Below are positions 1 through 8,179 of a stretch of 64,000 nt of DNA, piece after piece. Below the pieces are notes generated by a model. It searched no databases. It was not told where the DNA came from and was given only the letters and a program-made list of their open reading frames with translations. The position numbers and the translations under genes are program-made. The stretch is from the NCBI GenBank assembly GCA_018401885.1, contig JAGYKB010000004.1, positions 62,001-126,000 of the forward strand, in the 5' to 3' direction. The stretch is from Gammaproteobacteria bacterium. Lineage in GTDB: Bacteria; Pseudomonadota; Gammaproteobacteria; Pseudomonadales; Pseudohongiellaceae. How positions within the stretch are numbered: the first letter of the stretch is position 1; each line of letters starts with the position of its first letter.

Positions 1-1
1 G

Positions 2-250
2 AGCTTTAGCGAAGAAGACAATGTGTGGGGCAGGGTAGAACTGCTCGCCCCACGATTGCTGGCAGTGACTGTCTGGCTATCGAATAAAGAGCAAGCGCTG
101 CTTGCGAGTCAGCATGTGCGTGAGTTGAGGGGTAATCTCGAAGCGTTTGGCCTCGATGTCGCACGCTGTCAGGTTATCCACGGAGCCAAGCCCGAGCGCG
201 AGAAACCCGACACATTAAAAAGCGTTGGTAATTTGGAACTGCGCGCATGA
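2..250 (+). CDS. FliK-like hook-length control protein, C-terminal fragment
   Basis: The reading frame is open from the window edge, so only about 82 C-terminal residues are visible and the true start lies upstream. The segment with W-G-R-V-E-L, a hydrophobic strand, and then a helix ending in L-R-G-N-L-E-A-F-G-L-D-V fits the end of a flagellar hook-length control (Flg_hook) domain, where the protein contacts the FlhB switch. It overlaps the next gene by 4 nt (ATGA). That gene encodes an FlhB-like C-domain, which fits the fliK-like plus flhB-like gene pair seen in other gammaproteobacteria. A complete, separate fliK is present at 40.9 kb, so this is a second, paralogous gene. The assignment rests on the short tail and the neighbour. 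Confidence 0.6.
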   Translation, partial: SFSEEDNVWGRVELLAPRLLAVTVWLSNKEQALLASQHVRELRGNLEAFGLDVARCQVIHGAKPEREKPDTLKSVGNLELRA

Positions 251-567
251 CGACGCTAAGTGAGAAACGCCGTAAAGCCGCCGCGCTGGAATATAGCGGT
301 AAGGGCGCACCTAAGGTCGTCGCAAAAGCACAAGACGACTACGCCGAAGTGTTGGTCGACGCCGCTCGCGCGTCGAATATACCCGTGCTGTACGATGCTC
401 GGCTGCTCGATTATTTGGACGGTGTAGAGGTTGGGCAAGAAGTGCCAGAAATGCTCTTCGAATCGGTTGCAGTGATTTTATCTTGGGCTTACTGGCTACG
501 GAATAAAACCCTGAGGATGCCCGCCGCGATTAACGGCGGCCTTTGCCAAGATGTTCGTAGGTGTTAG
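247..567 (+). CDS. Small FlhB C-terminal-domain homolog (EscU/YscU/HrcU-like)
   Basis: A 106-residue protein matching only the cytoplasmic export-switch domain of FlhB. It has the A-L-x-Y segment followed by G-A-P-K-V-V-A-K-A (residues about 20-28), a helix, then N-I-P-V-L-Y-D-A-R-L-L and E-V-P-E-M-L-F-E-S-V-A. The membrane part and the self-cleaving NPTH loop of true FlhB are absent. The full-length FlhB is at 47.2 kb, so this is the stand-alone FlhB2 type. It is translationally coupled to the FliK-like gene upstream. The 3' end runs 38 nt into the end of convergent flgN, and the last 20 or so residues do not look like FlhB. Exact role unknown; probably an accessory export factor. Confidence 0.7.
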   Translation: MTTLSEKRRKAAALEYSGKGAPKVVAKAQDDYAEVLVDAARASNIPVLYDARLLDYLDGVEVGQEVPEMLFESVAVILSWAYWLRNKTLRMPAAINGGLCQDVRRC

Positions 568-892
568 GTCGCGAATCGCCGCCGGCCTTAAGCGTCTGCA
601 AGGCCTCGCGAATAGAAGAAAGTTTTTGTCTCACAAGAATTTCGTTGCGCTGCTGCATATCGCGGCAATGCTTTAGCCGAGTAGACAGCTCGTCGCTCTG
701 CAAGATTGTCTCGGCATCTACATCAATAGTATCGGGGTCTTCGCTGTTGGCGAGAAAGCCTAGAAGCTCATTCTTACGCTGCTGAAGTGCCTCGAACTGG
801 CTGAAATCCTTTTCTTTGAGCAGCATAAATTCGCGCTCCAGGATTTCCTCGAGCGCGCCGATTTTGAAAAGTGCCTCACTTAGGTTGGGCAT
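530..892 (-). CDS. flgN: FlgN, export chaperone for hook-filament junction proteins
   Basis: A 120-residue, charged, all-helical protein. FlgN is the cytoplasmic chaperone that holds FlgK and FlgL unfolded and delivers them to the export gate. The sequence shows the typical L-x-x-E-x-x-x-L-K-x-x-D-F motif (residues about 18-31), a central Q-R-K-N-E-L-L turn, and a C-terminal amphipathic helix R-N-E-I-L-V-R-Q-K. It lies 35 nt downstream of flgM in the standard flgM-flgN order, so the two are probably cotranscribed from the sigma-28 promoter upstream of flgM. Its stop codon sits in a small GC-rich inverted repeat (about 523-540) that could help separate it from the convergent gene. Confidence 0.85.
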   Translation of the reverse strand: MPNLSEALFKIGALEEILEREFMLLKEKDFSQFEALQQRKNELLGFLANSEDPDTIDVDAETILQSDELSTRLKHCRDMQQRNEILVRQKLSSIREALQTLKAGGDSRPNTYEHLGKGRR

Positions 893-927
893 AGTGTCTC
901 GCGGATGCTTCTGCTTGAGCTGCTACG

Positions 928-1224
928 TTACAGGAGTTTCTCTAGCGGAACAAAGCTCTCAGCGATCTTCTTGTTATCGAGTGGGTAATTACCTTGCTCG
1001 AGCGCAGTTTTGATCTCTTGCACCTTCGCGGCGTCGAAATCGGCTTCAACGAGTGCGTTCTTTAACGCCGGTGTTAGCTCTACTGTGCTCGGCTCGACCT
1101 TCGCAGGGGCTGGTGCGGCCTCGGCCGTGCTCTCAGCGTCGACTCTTGCTTTCGTCGTGGCCTCGGCTGCACGCGCCGTAGCTTTGAGGGCGTTGGCTGC
1201 GTTATTTGAAATTGCATCTGTCAT
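928..1224 (-). CDS. flgM: FlgM, anti-sigma-28 factor
   Basis: A 98-residue protein. FlgM binds and inhibits sigma-28 (FliA) until the hook is complete, and is then exported through the basal body. The C-terminal half carries the sigma-binding region (S-T-V-E-L-T through Y-P-L-D-N-K-K-I-A), the conserved end of the family. The N-terminal half is low complexity (Ala, Thr, Pro, Glu), as expected for an exported disordered segment. It sits between flgA and flgN on the minus strand. A clear sigma-28 promoter (1279-1305) lies about 55-80 nt upstream of the ATG, so FlgM feeds back on its own promoter class. Confidence 0.9.
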   Translation of the reverse strand: MTDAISNNAANALKATARAAEATTKARVDAESTAEAAPAPAKVEPSTVELTPALKNALVEADFDAAKVQEIKTALEQGNYPLDNKKIAESFVPLEKLL

Positions 1225-1278
1225 GAGTTTTTTCCTTTGATCTGCACTATTGCTAAGATCTAACGTTCTCTAATGGGC

Positions 1279-1305
1279 CAATCGACAGCTTAAGGCCGGA
1301 CTTTA
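1279..1305 (-). promoter_or_regulatory. Sigma-28 promoter of flgMN
   Basis: Read on the minus strand: TAAAGTCC, 11 nt, GTCGATTG. The E. coli FliA consensus is TAAAGTTT-N11-GCCGATAA. The spacing is exact, and the same -10 octamer followed by GCCC is found at the flagellin promoter (29130-29156). It lies in the 125-nt gap between flgA and flgM. Confidence 0.85.
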
Positions 1306-1349
1306 ATCCTAATTGCTATCAATTTCTGAGGCAGCAATCGAGGGTAAAG

Positions 1350-2501
1350 CTAATCGCGGCGTGCCTCGCCTACTCCAGTGACCGTTGCCATGACGATTTC
1401 ACCGGATTCTGGGTTGCTTAACTCTACTTTATCGCCGATATACCCGTCGCCGCGGGCCTCCATCTCGACGGTAAGAACGACGGAGCCACGATTGACCGTC
1501 AGTAAAACACTTTCGCCGACACCAACGTGTGGCTGCATGCGCACATCTGAGTAGCGTATCACGTCACCCGGAGTCAACCGACGTTTAGTCGTTGCGCGCA
1601 TTAGTTGGCGGGGGTCGAGCACCGCATCTTGAGGCAAGCGTTCAAATATTGCCTGCACTTCGAAATTAGACACATCGAACATCGAGCCCTGCTCCACCAC
1701 CGTGGTTGCGACCAATGCATTGCTGGCGAATTGTAGGTCGCTAAGTGTAAGAGTCGTTCCTTCCCGAAGATCTCGCCTAGCTACCGAGGCGCTAATTTGA
1801 TCGGGAGTAAGCCTCTGTTGGACGCTGGCCTGTGCAAAATCGACAGACGTTCTGCGGTACGAGCCTTGCTGGATAGGTTCGCCACGAAGCACGGTCGACG
1901 TGGTGATATAAACATCGACCATCTGTGTGAGCGATTCTTGTTGTACTCGCTCCCCGCGCTTAACAGAGCGAGTAAGTGACCTACCAACAATCTCGTTGAG
2001 CCTTGCTTGCGAAGGCGAATCGGTCGAATTGCCCAAAGCAACATCGCGCGCTACAACGATTTCTCCAGCGGCCAAGTCGTTTGCAAAAACCAACGTTTGC
2101 GGCTGAGCAGAAATATTTACGCGAAGAACGGCGGACCACTGGGTCGCATCGCAGCTTACCCGTACGGTGGCATTGGCGCGTTGTGCGTTCGAAATGGACG
2201 GCTGTGTCACATAGTCGACACCATAGCCTCCTTCGCATTCCGGCACTCGGAAGCGCCGGTCGCTTGCAAGCACATCGATGCGCGATGCCTCTAGCTTCTC
2301 TTTATCAGCGATCCATTTGGTAATCGTTTCGACGGCGCGCTGCTTGGGATCTGCTGTGTCCTCTGCCGCCGCCACTAAGAGAGGCTTTAAAGCGAATAGC
2401 GTGACGAAAATGCTGAAGACGGACAGGAACCAAACTCGCCGTCTGCGCTTCAACAGCTGGGTCGTTGAAGAAAATTTTTCTACTGTAAACGCTGATGTCA
2501 T
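1350..2501 (-). CDS. flgA: FlgA, P-ring assembly chaperone, enlarged form
   Basis: A 383-residue periplasmic protein. Family members are usually about 220-250 residues. FlgA helps FlgI assemble into the P ring. An N-terminal hydrophobic segment (about 25-47, after an R-R-R-R-R-like stretch) serves as signal peptide or anchor. The C-terminus has the typical D-x-V-x-L-x-N-P-E-S-G-E-I-V-M-A-T-V module. Between them I see three successive SAF-like segments, starting near L-V-F-A-N-D-L-A-A-G-E, S-T-V-L-R-G-E-P-I-Q-Q-G and L-V-A-T-T-V-V-E-Q-G. Each continues to an R-x-L-x-x-G-x-x-L/V-x-x-x-D/S-L/V element, where one such module is normal. It is divergent from flgB and probably shares the 2.5-2.8 kb control region. 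Confidence 0.85.
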   Translation of the reverse strand: MTSAFTVEKFSSTTQLLKRRRRVWFLSVFSIFVTLFALKPLLVAAAEDTADPKQRAVETITKWIADKEKLEASRIDVLASDRRFRVPECEGGYGVDYVTQPSISNAQRANATVRVSCDATQWSAVLRVNISAQPQTLVFANDLAAGEIVVARDVALGNSTDSPSQARLNEIVGRSLTRSVKRGERVQQESLTQMVDVYITTSTVLRGEPIQQGSYRRTSVDFAQASVQQRLTPDQISASVARRDLREGTTLTLSDLQFASNALVATTVVEQGSMFDVSNFEVQAIFERLPQDAVLDPRQLMRATTKRRLTPGDVIRYSDVRMQPHVGVGESVLLTVNRGSVVLTVEMEARGDGYIGDKVELSNPESGEIVMATVTGVGEARRD

Positions 2502-2572
2502 GGCAACGAGTCTAGAGAAAATTAGCGCGCCTGGCTATAACACCTTCCCACTGTCACGTTTATGTCTGGTTC

Positions 2573-2613
2573 TGCCGCTTTGCTTTGCCACTTGCCGCTT
2601 TGCTGCCGCTTTG
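2573..2613 (+). repeat. Three copies of TGCCGCTTTG in the flgA-flgB spacer
   Basis: Exact decamers at 2573-2582, 2593-2602 and 2604-2613, 20 and 11 nt apart, in the 303-bp divergent spacer. They could be binding sites for an activator of flgB, since they lie about 140-180 nt upstream of the sigma-54 promoter, or simple slippage products. The rest of the spacer shows no convincing gene. Confidence 0.5.
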
Positions 2614-2748
2614 GCTTGGATGGTCGCGAGAAGCATTGTTCAAGCTGTCTGTTTTTTTACAGGTTTGCTTCCCATTATTGCGCGCGGTGTCTGCTAAGTA
2701 ACTGATTGTAGTGCCTAATAGAATTAATTTACTGCGCGCAGAACAAGT

Positions 2749-2764
2749 TGGCATCGATTCTGCA
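2749..2764 (+). promoter_or_regulatory. Sigma-54 promoter of flgB operon
   Basis: TGGCATC, GATT, CTGCA: the invariant GG and GC dinucleotides are 10 nt apart, as required for RpoN promoters (consensus TGGCACG-N4-TTGCW). Predicted start of transcription near 2775, about 30 nt before the flgB ATG. A FleQ/FlrC-type activator would be needed. Confidence 0.75.
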
Positions 2765-2804
2765 ATACCGAAGCGAAGAGAAAACTTTTGGGAAGGCTAG
2801 GCAC

Positions 2805-3212
2805 ATGCCATCACTCGACAGCTATTTTGGATTTAACAGCGCAGCAGCGGACGTGAAGAGTCGTCGCCTCGAAATCATCTCGGGCAATATTACTAACGCA
2901 TCCACGCCGGGTTATAAGGCAAAAGATCTCGATTTCGCCAAAGTTCTAAAGCAGTACAGCAGCGCGAGTAGTAATACAGCAACGATGCGAGCGACACAGG
3001 CGAAACACATCGGAGCGGCTGGAGCGTTACGGCAAAATATGGATTCGGCAGTCACGTATTACACGCCGCTGAATCCAAGCCTCGATAACAACACCGTTGA
3101 GATGGGGGTTGAGCAAGCACGCTTCGGGCGAGCGGTGGCTGATTACCAGGCGTCAATTCAGTTTCTAGAGAACAAAATTTCAGGCATGCGCAAAGCGCTG
3201 CGCGGCGAATAA
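2805..3212 (+). CDS. flgB: FlgB, proximal rod protein
   Basis: A 135-residue rod subunit of the basal body, exported by the flagellar type III system. The N-terminal rod motif S-G-N-I-T-N-A-S-T-P-G-Y-K-A and the C-terminal helix A-V-A-D-Y-Q-A-S-I-Q-F-L are both present. I chose ATG 2805 because GGAAGG lies 8 nt before it and the family begins with a short helix at this point. An upstream TTG at 2748 would overlap the sigma-54 promoter. It is the first gene of flgBCDEFGHIJ. Confidence 0.93.
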   Translation: MPSLDSYFGFNSAAADVKSRRLEIISGNITNASTPGYKAKDLDFAKVLKQYSSASSNTATMRATQAKHIGAAGALRQNMDSAVTYYTPLNPSLDNNTVEMGVEQARFGRAVADYQASIQFLENKISGMRKALRGE

Positions 3213-3245
3213 CACTCGCACTACTAAGCAGTAAGGAGAAAGGCA

Positions 3246-3668
3246 ATGTCATTCGAAAGACTCATGAGTATCGCAGGCACGGGCATGAACGCTCAGCTTA
3301 TTCGCATGAATACAACGGCGAGTAATCTGGCAAACGCGGGCGTTGTTGCCGGTACCGATGCAGGCGCGTTCCGTGCAAAGCGCCCAGTTTTTGAGAGCCT
3401 GTTAAACAATGCCATGAGCGGTAAAGAATCATTTGAAGGTGGCGTACGCGTCAACGAGATCATCGATGACCCAAAGCCGGTTAAGCAGGTGTTCGAGCCG
3501 AACAATCCTCTCGCAGATGAGAACGGTTATGTTTTCGCCTCAAACGTCAATGAGATCGAAGAACTCATCGAGATGATGGATGCCTCGCGTGCGTACCAAA
3601 ACAATATCGAAGTGATTTCAACGGCAAAACAGTTAATGAGCCGAACGCTCGATGTGATCAAGGTCTAG
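3246..3668 (+). CDS. flgC: FlgC, proximal rod protein
   Basis: 140 residues, normal family length. The N-terminus has the rod signature G-M-N-A-Q-L-I-R-M-N-T-T-A-S-N-L-A-N-A. The C-terminus has the coiled-coil-forming E-E-L-I-E-M-M-D-A-S-R-A-Y-Q-N-N-I-E. The AAGGAG ribosome-binding site is strong. It sits 33 nt after flgB and 10 nt before flgD in a tight operon. FlgC packs with FlgB and FlgF in the proximal rod, between the MS ring and the distal rod. Confidence 0.95.
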   Translation: MSFERLMSIAGTGMNAQLIRMNTTASNLANAGVVAGTDAGAFRAKRPVFESLLNNAMSGKESFEGGVRVNEIIDDPKPVKQVFEPNNPLADENGYVFASNVNEIEELIEMMDASRAYQNNIEVISTAKQLMSRTLDVIKV

Positions 3669-3678
3669 GAGTTAATCC

Positions 3679-4374
3679 ATGTCGATTCAAAATGCTGGTC
3701 TGCTACCGGCAAATATACTGACCACAAATCAGTACGAAAACCAGCAGATGAAGGCAAACACAGAAGAAGATGCTCTGGGCCGCAACGCGTTTCTCGAGCT
3801 CTTTACGACCCAGCTCAAGAACCAGAATCCACTCAGCCCGATGGACAACGAAGCATTCGTTGCACAACTCGCACAGTTCTCGTCACTCGAGGCGATGCAA
3901 GGTGTTCGCGCTTCAATTGAAGAGATGGCAGCCGAATCAAAAACAGAAAAGTTTCTAATTGGCTCAAATTTATTAGGCAAGACGCTTAACCTCGACGGCA
4001 GGTCAGTGCGAGGGGGCGCAGGTCGCGTAGTCGAAGCCACAGCGCTGATGCCCATGTCGGCAGACGAAGCAGTCTTCAGTGTCTACGACGCAGAATCAGG
4101 CCAGCTCATTTATCGTGAAGATTTCGAAAAAATTAAAGCGGGCAATCTCCCACTGACATGGGATGGTAAAGACGCCCACGGCGATGAAATGCCCGACGGC
4201 ACTTACAATTTCTCAATGTCGGCCAGCAAGGGCGACTCCCGTTTTGCAGTACCACTCACGACGGAGCAGAACATCACCGCAGTAAGCTGGGATGCCGAGT
4301 CACAAACACTGAAATTCGAAATCGAAGACGGACGCATCTTGGACATGGCCGCGATCGACCGTATCCAAATTTAA
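3679..4374 (+). CDS. flgD: FlgD, hook-capping scaffold protein
   Basis: 231 residues. FlgD caps the growing hook and is discarded when FlgK arrives. The conserved N-terminal region F-L-E-L-F-T-T-Q-L-K-N-Q-N-P-L-S-P-M-D-N-E-A-F (about residues 38-60) is present. The FlgD Ig-like/Tudor region follows, with L-T-W-D-G-K-D-A-H-G-D-E-M-P-D-G-T-Y near residue 160. It lies between flgC and flgE in the conserved order. Confidence 0.95.
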   Translation: MSIQNAGLLPANILTTNQYENQQMKANTEEDALGRNAFLELFTTQLKNQNPLSPMDNEAFVAQLAQFSSLEAMQGVRASIEEMAAESKTEKFLIGSNLLGKTLNLDGRSVRGGAGRVVEATALMPMSADEAVFSVYDAESGQLIYREDFEKIKAGNLPLTWDGKDAHGDEMPDGTYNFSMSASKGDSRFAVPLTTEQNITAVSWDAESQTLKFEIEDGRILDMAAIDRIQI

Positions 4375-4391
4375 ACTAGGGGAAAACACAC

Positions 4392-7331
4392 ATGTCATTC
4401 TATACCTCGCTAACGGGCCTCAACGCAGCAACTACTGAGCTTGCAGTAACCTCGAACAATATTGCGAACGCCGGCACCTCGGGCTTTAAACGCTCGACCG
4501 CTGACTTCGGCGATATTTTCGCGACGTCGCCACTCCAGAAAGCCTCATCGGTTGTGGGTGCGGGTGTATCACTTAAAGAAGTGGTACAGGAATTCAGCCA
4601 GGGCAACATCGAATTTTCTGCGAACTCGCTTGACCTTGCGATTACAGGTGACGGTTTCTTCGCATTGAAAACATCGGATGGCACCAATGTCTATACGCGT
4701 AACGGCGGTTTCATGCTCAATGAGCAGAACCAGATGGTCAACGCGGCAGGTCAGGCTTTAATGTCTCTACCGGTCGACTCAACTAATAAGGCAGACTTCA
4801 GTGAGCCGCTAACTGCAATGTCGATTCCAAGGTCTACCGTCTCGGAATTCAAGGCGACTACAACAGTAGAACTCGGATTGAACCTACCCTCGGAGAGCGA
4901 GCCTATTACCGCTGCGTTTAACCCAAGTAAGCCAGAAACATATCATAAGACAACTTCGTTTACCGTCTATGGTGCTTCGGGTTCATCGCATCTCTCTACG
5001 GTTTACTATGTAAAAACTGCTGGCGCGACTGCAGATGACCCATTCAATAAATGGCAAACGCATGTTTTTATCGATGACCAAGCGGTAGATCCAGCTCTCG
5101 TTCAGGCGTCAGATACTGGCGGTGACGAATACTTTGTTAACAAATACGGCGAGATAAAGACAGCTAGTGAGTTGCAAGCGCTTCAGCGCACGAGTGCCGA
5201 CAGTGCACAATTTCTAATCACAACAGGTACCGTCTATAAGAAGTATTCCTACGATCAACTTTCTTCGCCAATTAAGTCAGAGCCAGCAACAATTGCTGTA
5301 TCTGTCGCCGAGACTTCTAAGTACTTCGATAATCTGAATCTAACCAACAATCAAGACGGTGTGAACTTCGCTGCTAGAATAGATAGCGCCGGTAACATAG
5401 AGGGCGAGGACGAAGCATTCGACGACCAAAAAGCCCCTGCTCCATATTTTCCTAGGTCAAAACTGACCGACATGTTCAAGATTTCAATTGACGGCTCAAC
5501 GCCGATCAATATTGGTCTTCCTCATCTCGCAGGATCTTTGCAAAAGCTCTCAGGGCAGCAAATCGCGTTTGAGTTGACTAATGTGTTAAACGAAACGTTC
5601 GGTGACGGAAAGAATTTTTCTTTTGCTGGCACTGATTCCGGAAAACTGACACTAACACGAGGGGCGGAGACTTTTGATCTCGATGTGGCGGCGTTGCTTG
5701 CTTCTCAGGGGACTGCTGATGGAGTCTCGCTAATTAGTGACGATAAAGCGGCCACACCGGAGGCGATATCTTACGCAATTAATAAAGCGCTCGCAGCAAC
5801 GAAAGACGAGACGCCTGATTTTTCTGACATGGTTTTTGAATACGACGCTGTAAATAAGGGATTCAAGATTACACAGTCTGCTACTCCTACTACGGCAATT
5901 AGTGTTCTCGCAGGCAGTGCAGCAGCAGCGGATATTTTCAAGGTTGCGCAGACCTCTACAGAGAGCCCAGCGGGCACTCAGTTACAGCCGCTCGATACTG
6001 AGGCCGATATTCTGCTGATGCGAGGAGTTGTACCCAACGGCGCGGCGCTATCGCCCTCTGATCAAAGATTCGGAATTTCGGTAGAGTATAGCGATGGTCA
6101 GTTTCTATTCAAAAGCGGCGAGACCGGTGATCAATCTAGTATCGAAATCACGCTGAATACTAAGCCGACATCAGCAGATGATCCTACCGAGATTCTCACG
6201 GAAGCTTCCCAATTCGCTTCTGACTTGCTTGGTTTGTCGACAACACAAGCAGTAGCAGCGCAATACTCGCAGGTAAATAATCTGCCCACTTTGAGAGGTC
6301 AGGGCTCACAGCCAGCCTTTGTTACTGGCAACGCAATGGGCGTTGATGCGACAGAGTCGTTTTCTGTTACCGCGGCTAACCGAAATCTGACAGTAATTGT
6401 TGATGGCATTTCTTCACAAATTAATCTTACAGAGGGCCAGTACTCAATTGGTACCTTTACTAAACACCTGCAAGACCAGATCAACCTCATGGCTGATAGC
6501 CTTGGTCGTACGGTAAGCGGAGTTAAGGTTAACTACGATGAAGCAAAAGGTGCTATTACAGTTAGAGGCGCGACTACTGGTGCGGATTCATTCATACAAA
6601 TTACTGGACATGGCGACTGGGGGTTAGAAAATGTTGATGCCGCTTTCGGCAGCACATCGACTTACGTCGAACTTGCACCTGACACAGAGGGCGCATCGGA
6701 CGTCTATGTTGTTCAGAACCAAGATGGAAGCTGGAGCGAAACAACTGATAAGGGTGAATTCGAAGAGAATGATATCCCTTACTGGTCACCCATCTTTTTA
6801 GATAAGGGCGAGCTGACGTTTGATACGAGTGGAACACTGGTTTCACCTCTATCTTCCTATGCTCTGCAGAGCGACGCTATCACAGGTACCACTGTAAACA
6901 TCGCCTACACAGCGAGCACGCAGTTCAACTCCCCCTTCGCTGTACTGAGCCAATCTCAGAACGGTGCTCCGGAGGGTGATTTGGTAGGCGTAAACATCGG
7001 CGACGACGGTCTTGTTGTTGCGAGTTACTCAAACGGATCACAGAAGTCTCTCGGCAAAATTATCATCGCGAACTTCTCCTCGCCACAGGGCCTTCGCCAG
7101 ATCGGTGACTCTAGCTTCTTCTCGACATCGGATTCAGGTGCGCCGAGTTACGGCGAGCCTGGTTCAGCTGGCTTCGGTACGCTTCGTGCTGGTTCGCGAG
7201 AGCGCTCTAACGTGGATCTAACCTCCGAACTGGTTGACTTGATCACAGCGCAACGAAACTTCCAAGCCAATGCCAAGGCGATCGAAACTACGAGCACAAT
7301 GACGTCGGCAATTATTAACATCAGAGGCTAA
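4392..7331 (+). CDS. flgE: FlgE, hook protein, very long form
   Basis: 979 residues, more than double the roughly 400 of enteric FlgE. The ends are typical: N-terminal Y-T-S-L-T-G-L-N-A-A and S-N-N-I-A-N-A-G-T-S-G-F-K-R, and C-terminal L-V-D-L-I-T-A-Q-R-N-F-Q-A-N-A-K. These ends form the D0/D1 coiled-coil core of the hook. The extra 500 or so residues lie in the middle, with repeated beta-rich segments containing many T, S, D and G, so they should build large outward domains (D2-Dn). There is no frameshift or internal stop. The neighbours are flgD 17 nt upstream and flgF 56 nt downstream. FlgK at 11.3 kb is enlarged to nearly the same size. Confidence 0.93.
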   Translation: MSFYTSLTGLNAATTELAVTSNNIANAGTSGFKRSTADFGDIFATSPLQKASSVVGAGVSLKEVVQEFSQGNIEFSANSLDLAITGDGFFALKTSDGTNVYTRNGGFMLNEQNQMVNAAGQALMSLPVDSTNKADFSEPLTAMSIPRSTVSEFKATTTVELGLNLPSESEPITAAFNPSKPETYHKTTSFTVYGASGSSHLSTVYYVKTAGATADDPFNKWQTHVFIDDQAVDPALVQASDTGGDEYFVNKYGEIKTASELQALQRTSADSAQFLITTGTVYKKYSYDQLSSPIKSEPATIAVSVAETSKYFDNLNLTNNQDGVNFAARIDSAGNIEGEDEAFDDQKAPAPYFPRSKLTDMFKISIDGSTPINIGLPHLAGSLQKLSGQQIAFELTNVLNETFGDGKNFSFAGTDSGKLTLTRGAETFDLDVAALLASQGTADGVSLISDDKAATPEAISYAINKALAATKDETPDFSDMVFEYDAVNKGFKITQSATPTTAISVLAGSAAAADIFKVAQTSTESPAGTQLQPLDTEADILLMRGVVPNGAALSPSDQRFGISVEYSDGQFLFKSGETGDQSSIEITLNTKPTSADDPTEILTEASQFASDLLGLSTTQAVAAQYSQVNNLPTLRGQGSQPAFVTGNAMGVDATESFSVTAANRNLTVIVDGISSQINLTEGQYSIGTFTKHLQDQINLMADSLGRTVSGVKVNYDEAKGAITVRGATTGADSFIQITGHGDWGLENVDAAFGSTSTYVELAPDTEGASDVYVVQNQDGSWSETTDKGEFEENDIPYWSPIFLDKGELTFDTSGTLVSPLSSYALQSDAITGTTVNIAYTASTQFNSPFAVLSQSQNGAPEGDLVGVNIGDDGLVVASYSNGSQKSLGKIIIANFSSPQGLRQIGDSSFFSTSDSGAPSYGEPGSAGFGTLRAGSRERSNVDLTSELVDLITAQRNFQANAKAIETTSTMTSAIINIRG

Positions 7332-7360
7332 TAGGGCTTATAGGGCTAAAAAGCCGAATA

Positions 7361-7375
7361 GCCTGGCATTCAGGC
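7361..7375 (+). other. Small hairpin between flgE and flgF
   Basis: GCCTG, loop GCATT, CAGGC, just upstream of the flgF ribosome-binding site. A weaker GGCT/AGCC pair lies 12-20 nt before it. There is no T-run, so it is more likely an mRNA structure that protects the abundant flgE message or tunes flgF translation than a terminator. Confidence 0.35.
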
Positions 7376-7387
7376 CGAGGAACTAAA

Positions 7388-8155
7388 ATGGACAAGCTGA
7401 TATTTACTGCATTGGGAGCCGCTTCTAACCAGAGCTTTCAGCGCGTACAGCTAACGAATGATCTGGCTAACATTTCGACCGTTGGCTACAAGAGATCGCA
7501 GTCTTCTCGACCCGAATCCGCTTATTTAAACGGACCAGGATTTCCTACCCGCTTTCAGCCAATCGTTCCCTCGCGTGTTGAGCGTATTTTGCTCGACACC
7601 GGTACCCGAATGGAGACTGGTAATCCGCTCGATATTGCGATGAACGACGCGACAGTATTGGGTGTGCAAGCCGAAGGCGGCGAAGTAGCTTTTACACGCC
7701 GCGGTGACTTGCATGTCTCGAGCGATGGCTTCTTAGAAACAGGCACGGGTAAATTAGTGCTAGGAGAAGGCGGTGGCGCAATTGCTGTGCCTCAAGGTGG
7801 AATCGTAAACATAGCGCCGGATGGTACGGTTTTTTTTCAAGACCCAACAGCCGAAGCCGAAGCCTCACAACCGATAGGCCAGTTGCTTATTCGGGATGCG
7901 TCAGCGGCAACGCTTGTACGCAGATCCGACGGACTCTTCGAAGCAGAAGGGGCGAACGGGGCAGGTGGCGACATTCCCGTCGGCCCGAATACCGCGTCGG
8001 TAGACTCGGGCTCGTTGGAAGGCAGCAACGTCAGCGCAGTCGAAGTTATGGTGAACTTATTAGATTTTTATCGCTCGTTCGAGACACAGATGAAAGTGAT
8101 TAAAAGTTCAGAAGAAATGGATAAAGACGGTTCGCGCCTAATGCGCGCCGGATAA
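7388..8155 (+). CDS. flgF: FlgF, proximal rod protein
   Basis: 255 residues, usual length. The N-terminal rod motif is L-T-N-D-L-A-N-I-S-T-V-G-Y-K-R. The C-terminal helix V-M-V-N-L-L-D-F-Y-R-S-F-E-T-Q-M-K-V-I-K is typical. It begins with M-D-K-L-I-F, as in many FlgF proteins. It forms the middle part of the rod, between FlgC and FlgG, and precedes flgG by 24 nt. Confidence 0.93.
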   Translation: MDKLIFTALGAASNQSFQRVQLTNDLANISTVGYKRSQSSRPESAYLNGPGFPTRFQPIVPSRVERILLDTGTRMETGNPLDIAMNDATVLGVQAEGGEVAFTRRGDLHVSSDGFLETGTGKLVLGEGGGAIAVPQGGIVNIAPDGTVFFQDPTAEAEASQPIGQLLIRDASAATLVRRSDGLFEAEGANGAGGDIPVGPNTASVDSGSLEGSNVSAVEVMVNLLDFYRSFETQMKVIKSSEEMDKDGSRLMRAG

Positions 8156-8179
8156 GCTAAGAACTAAGGGGAATCATCG

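Noticed and set aside
2560..2754. 64-codon minus-strand ORF in the flgA-flgB spacer
   Set aside because: Runs over the repeat and the sigma-54 promoter; low-complexity product.
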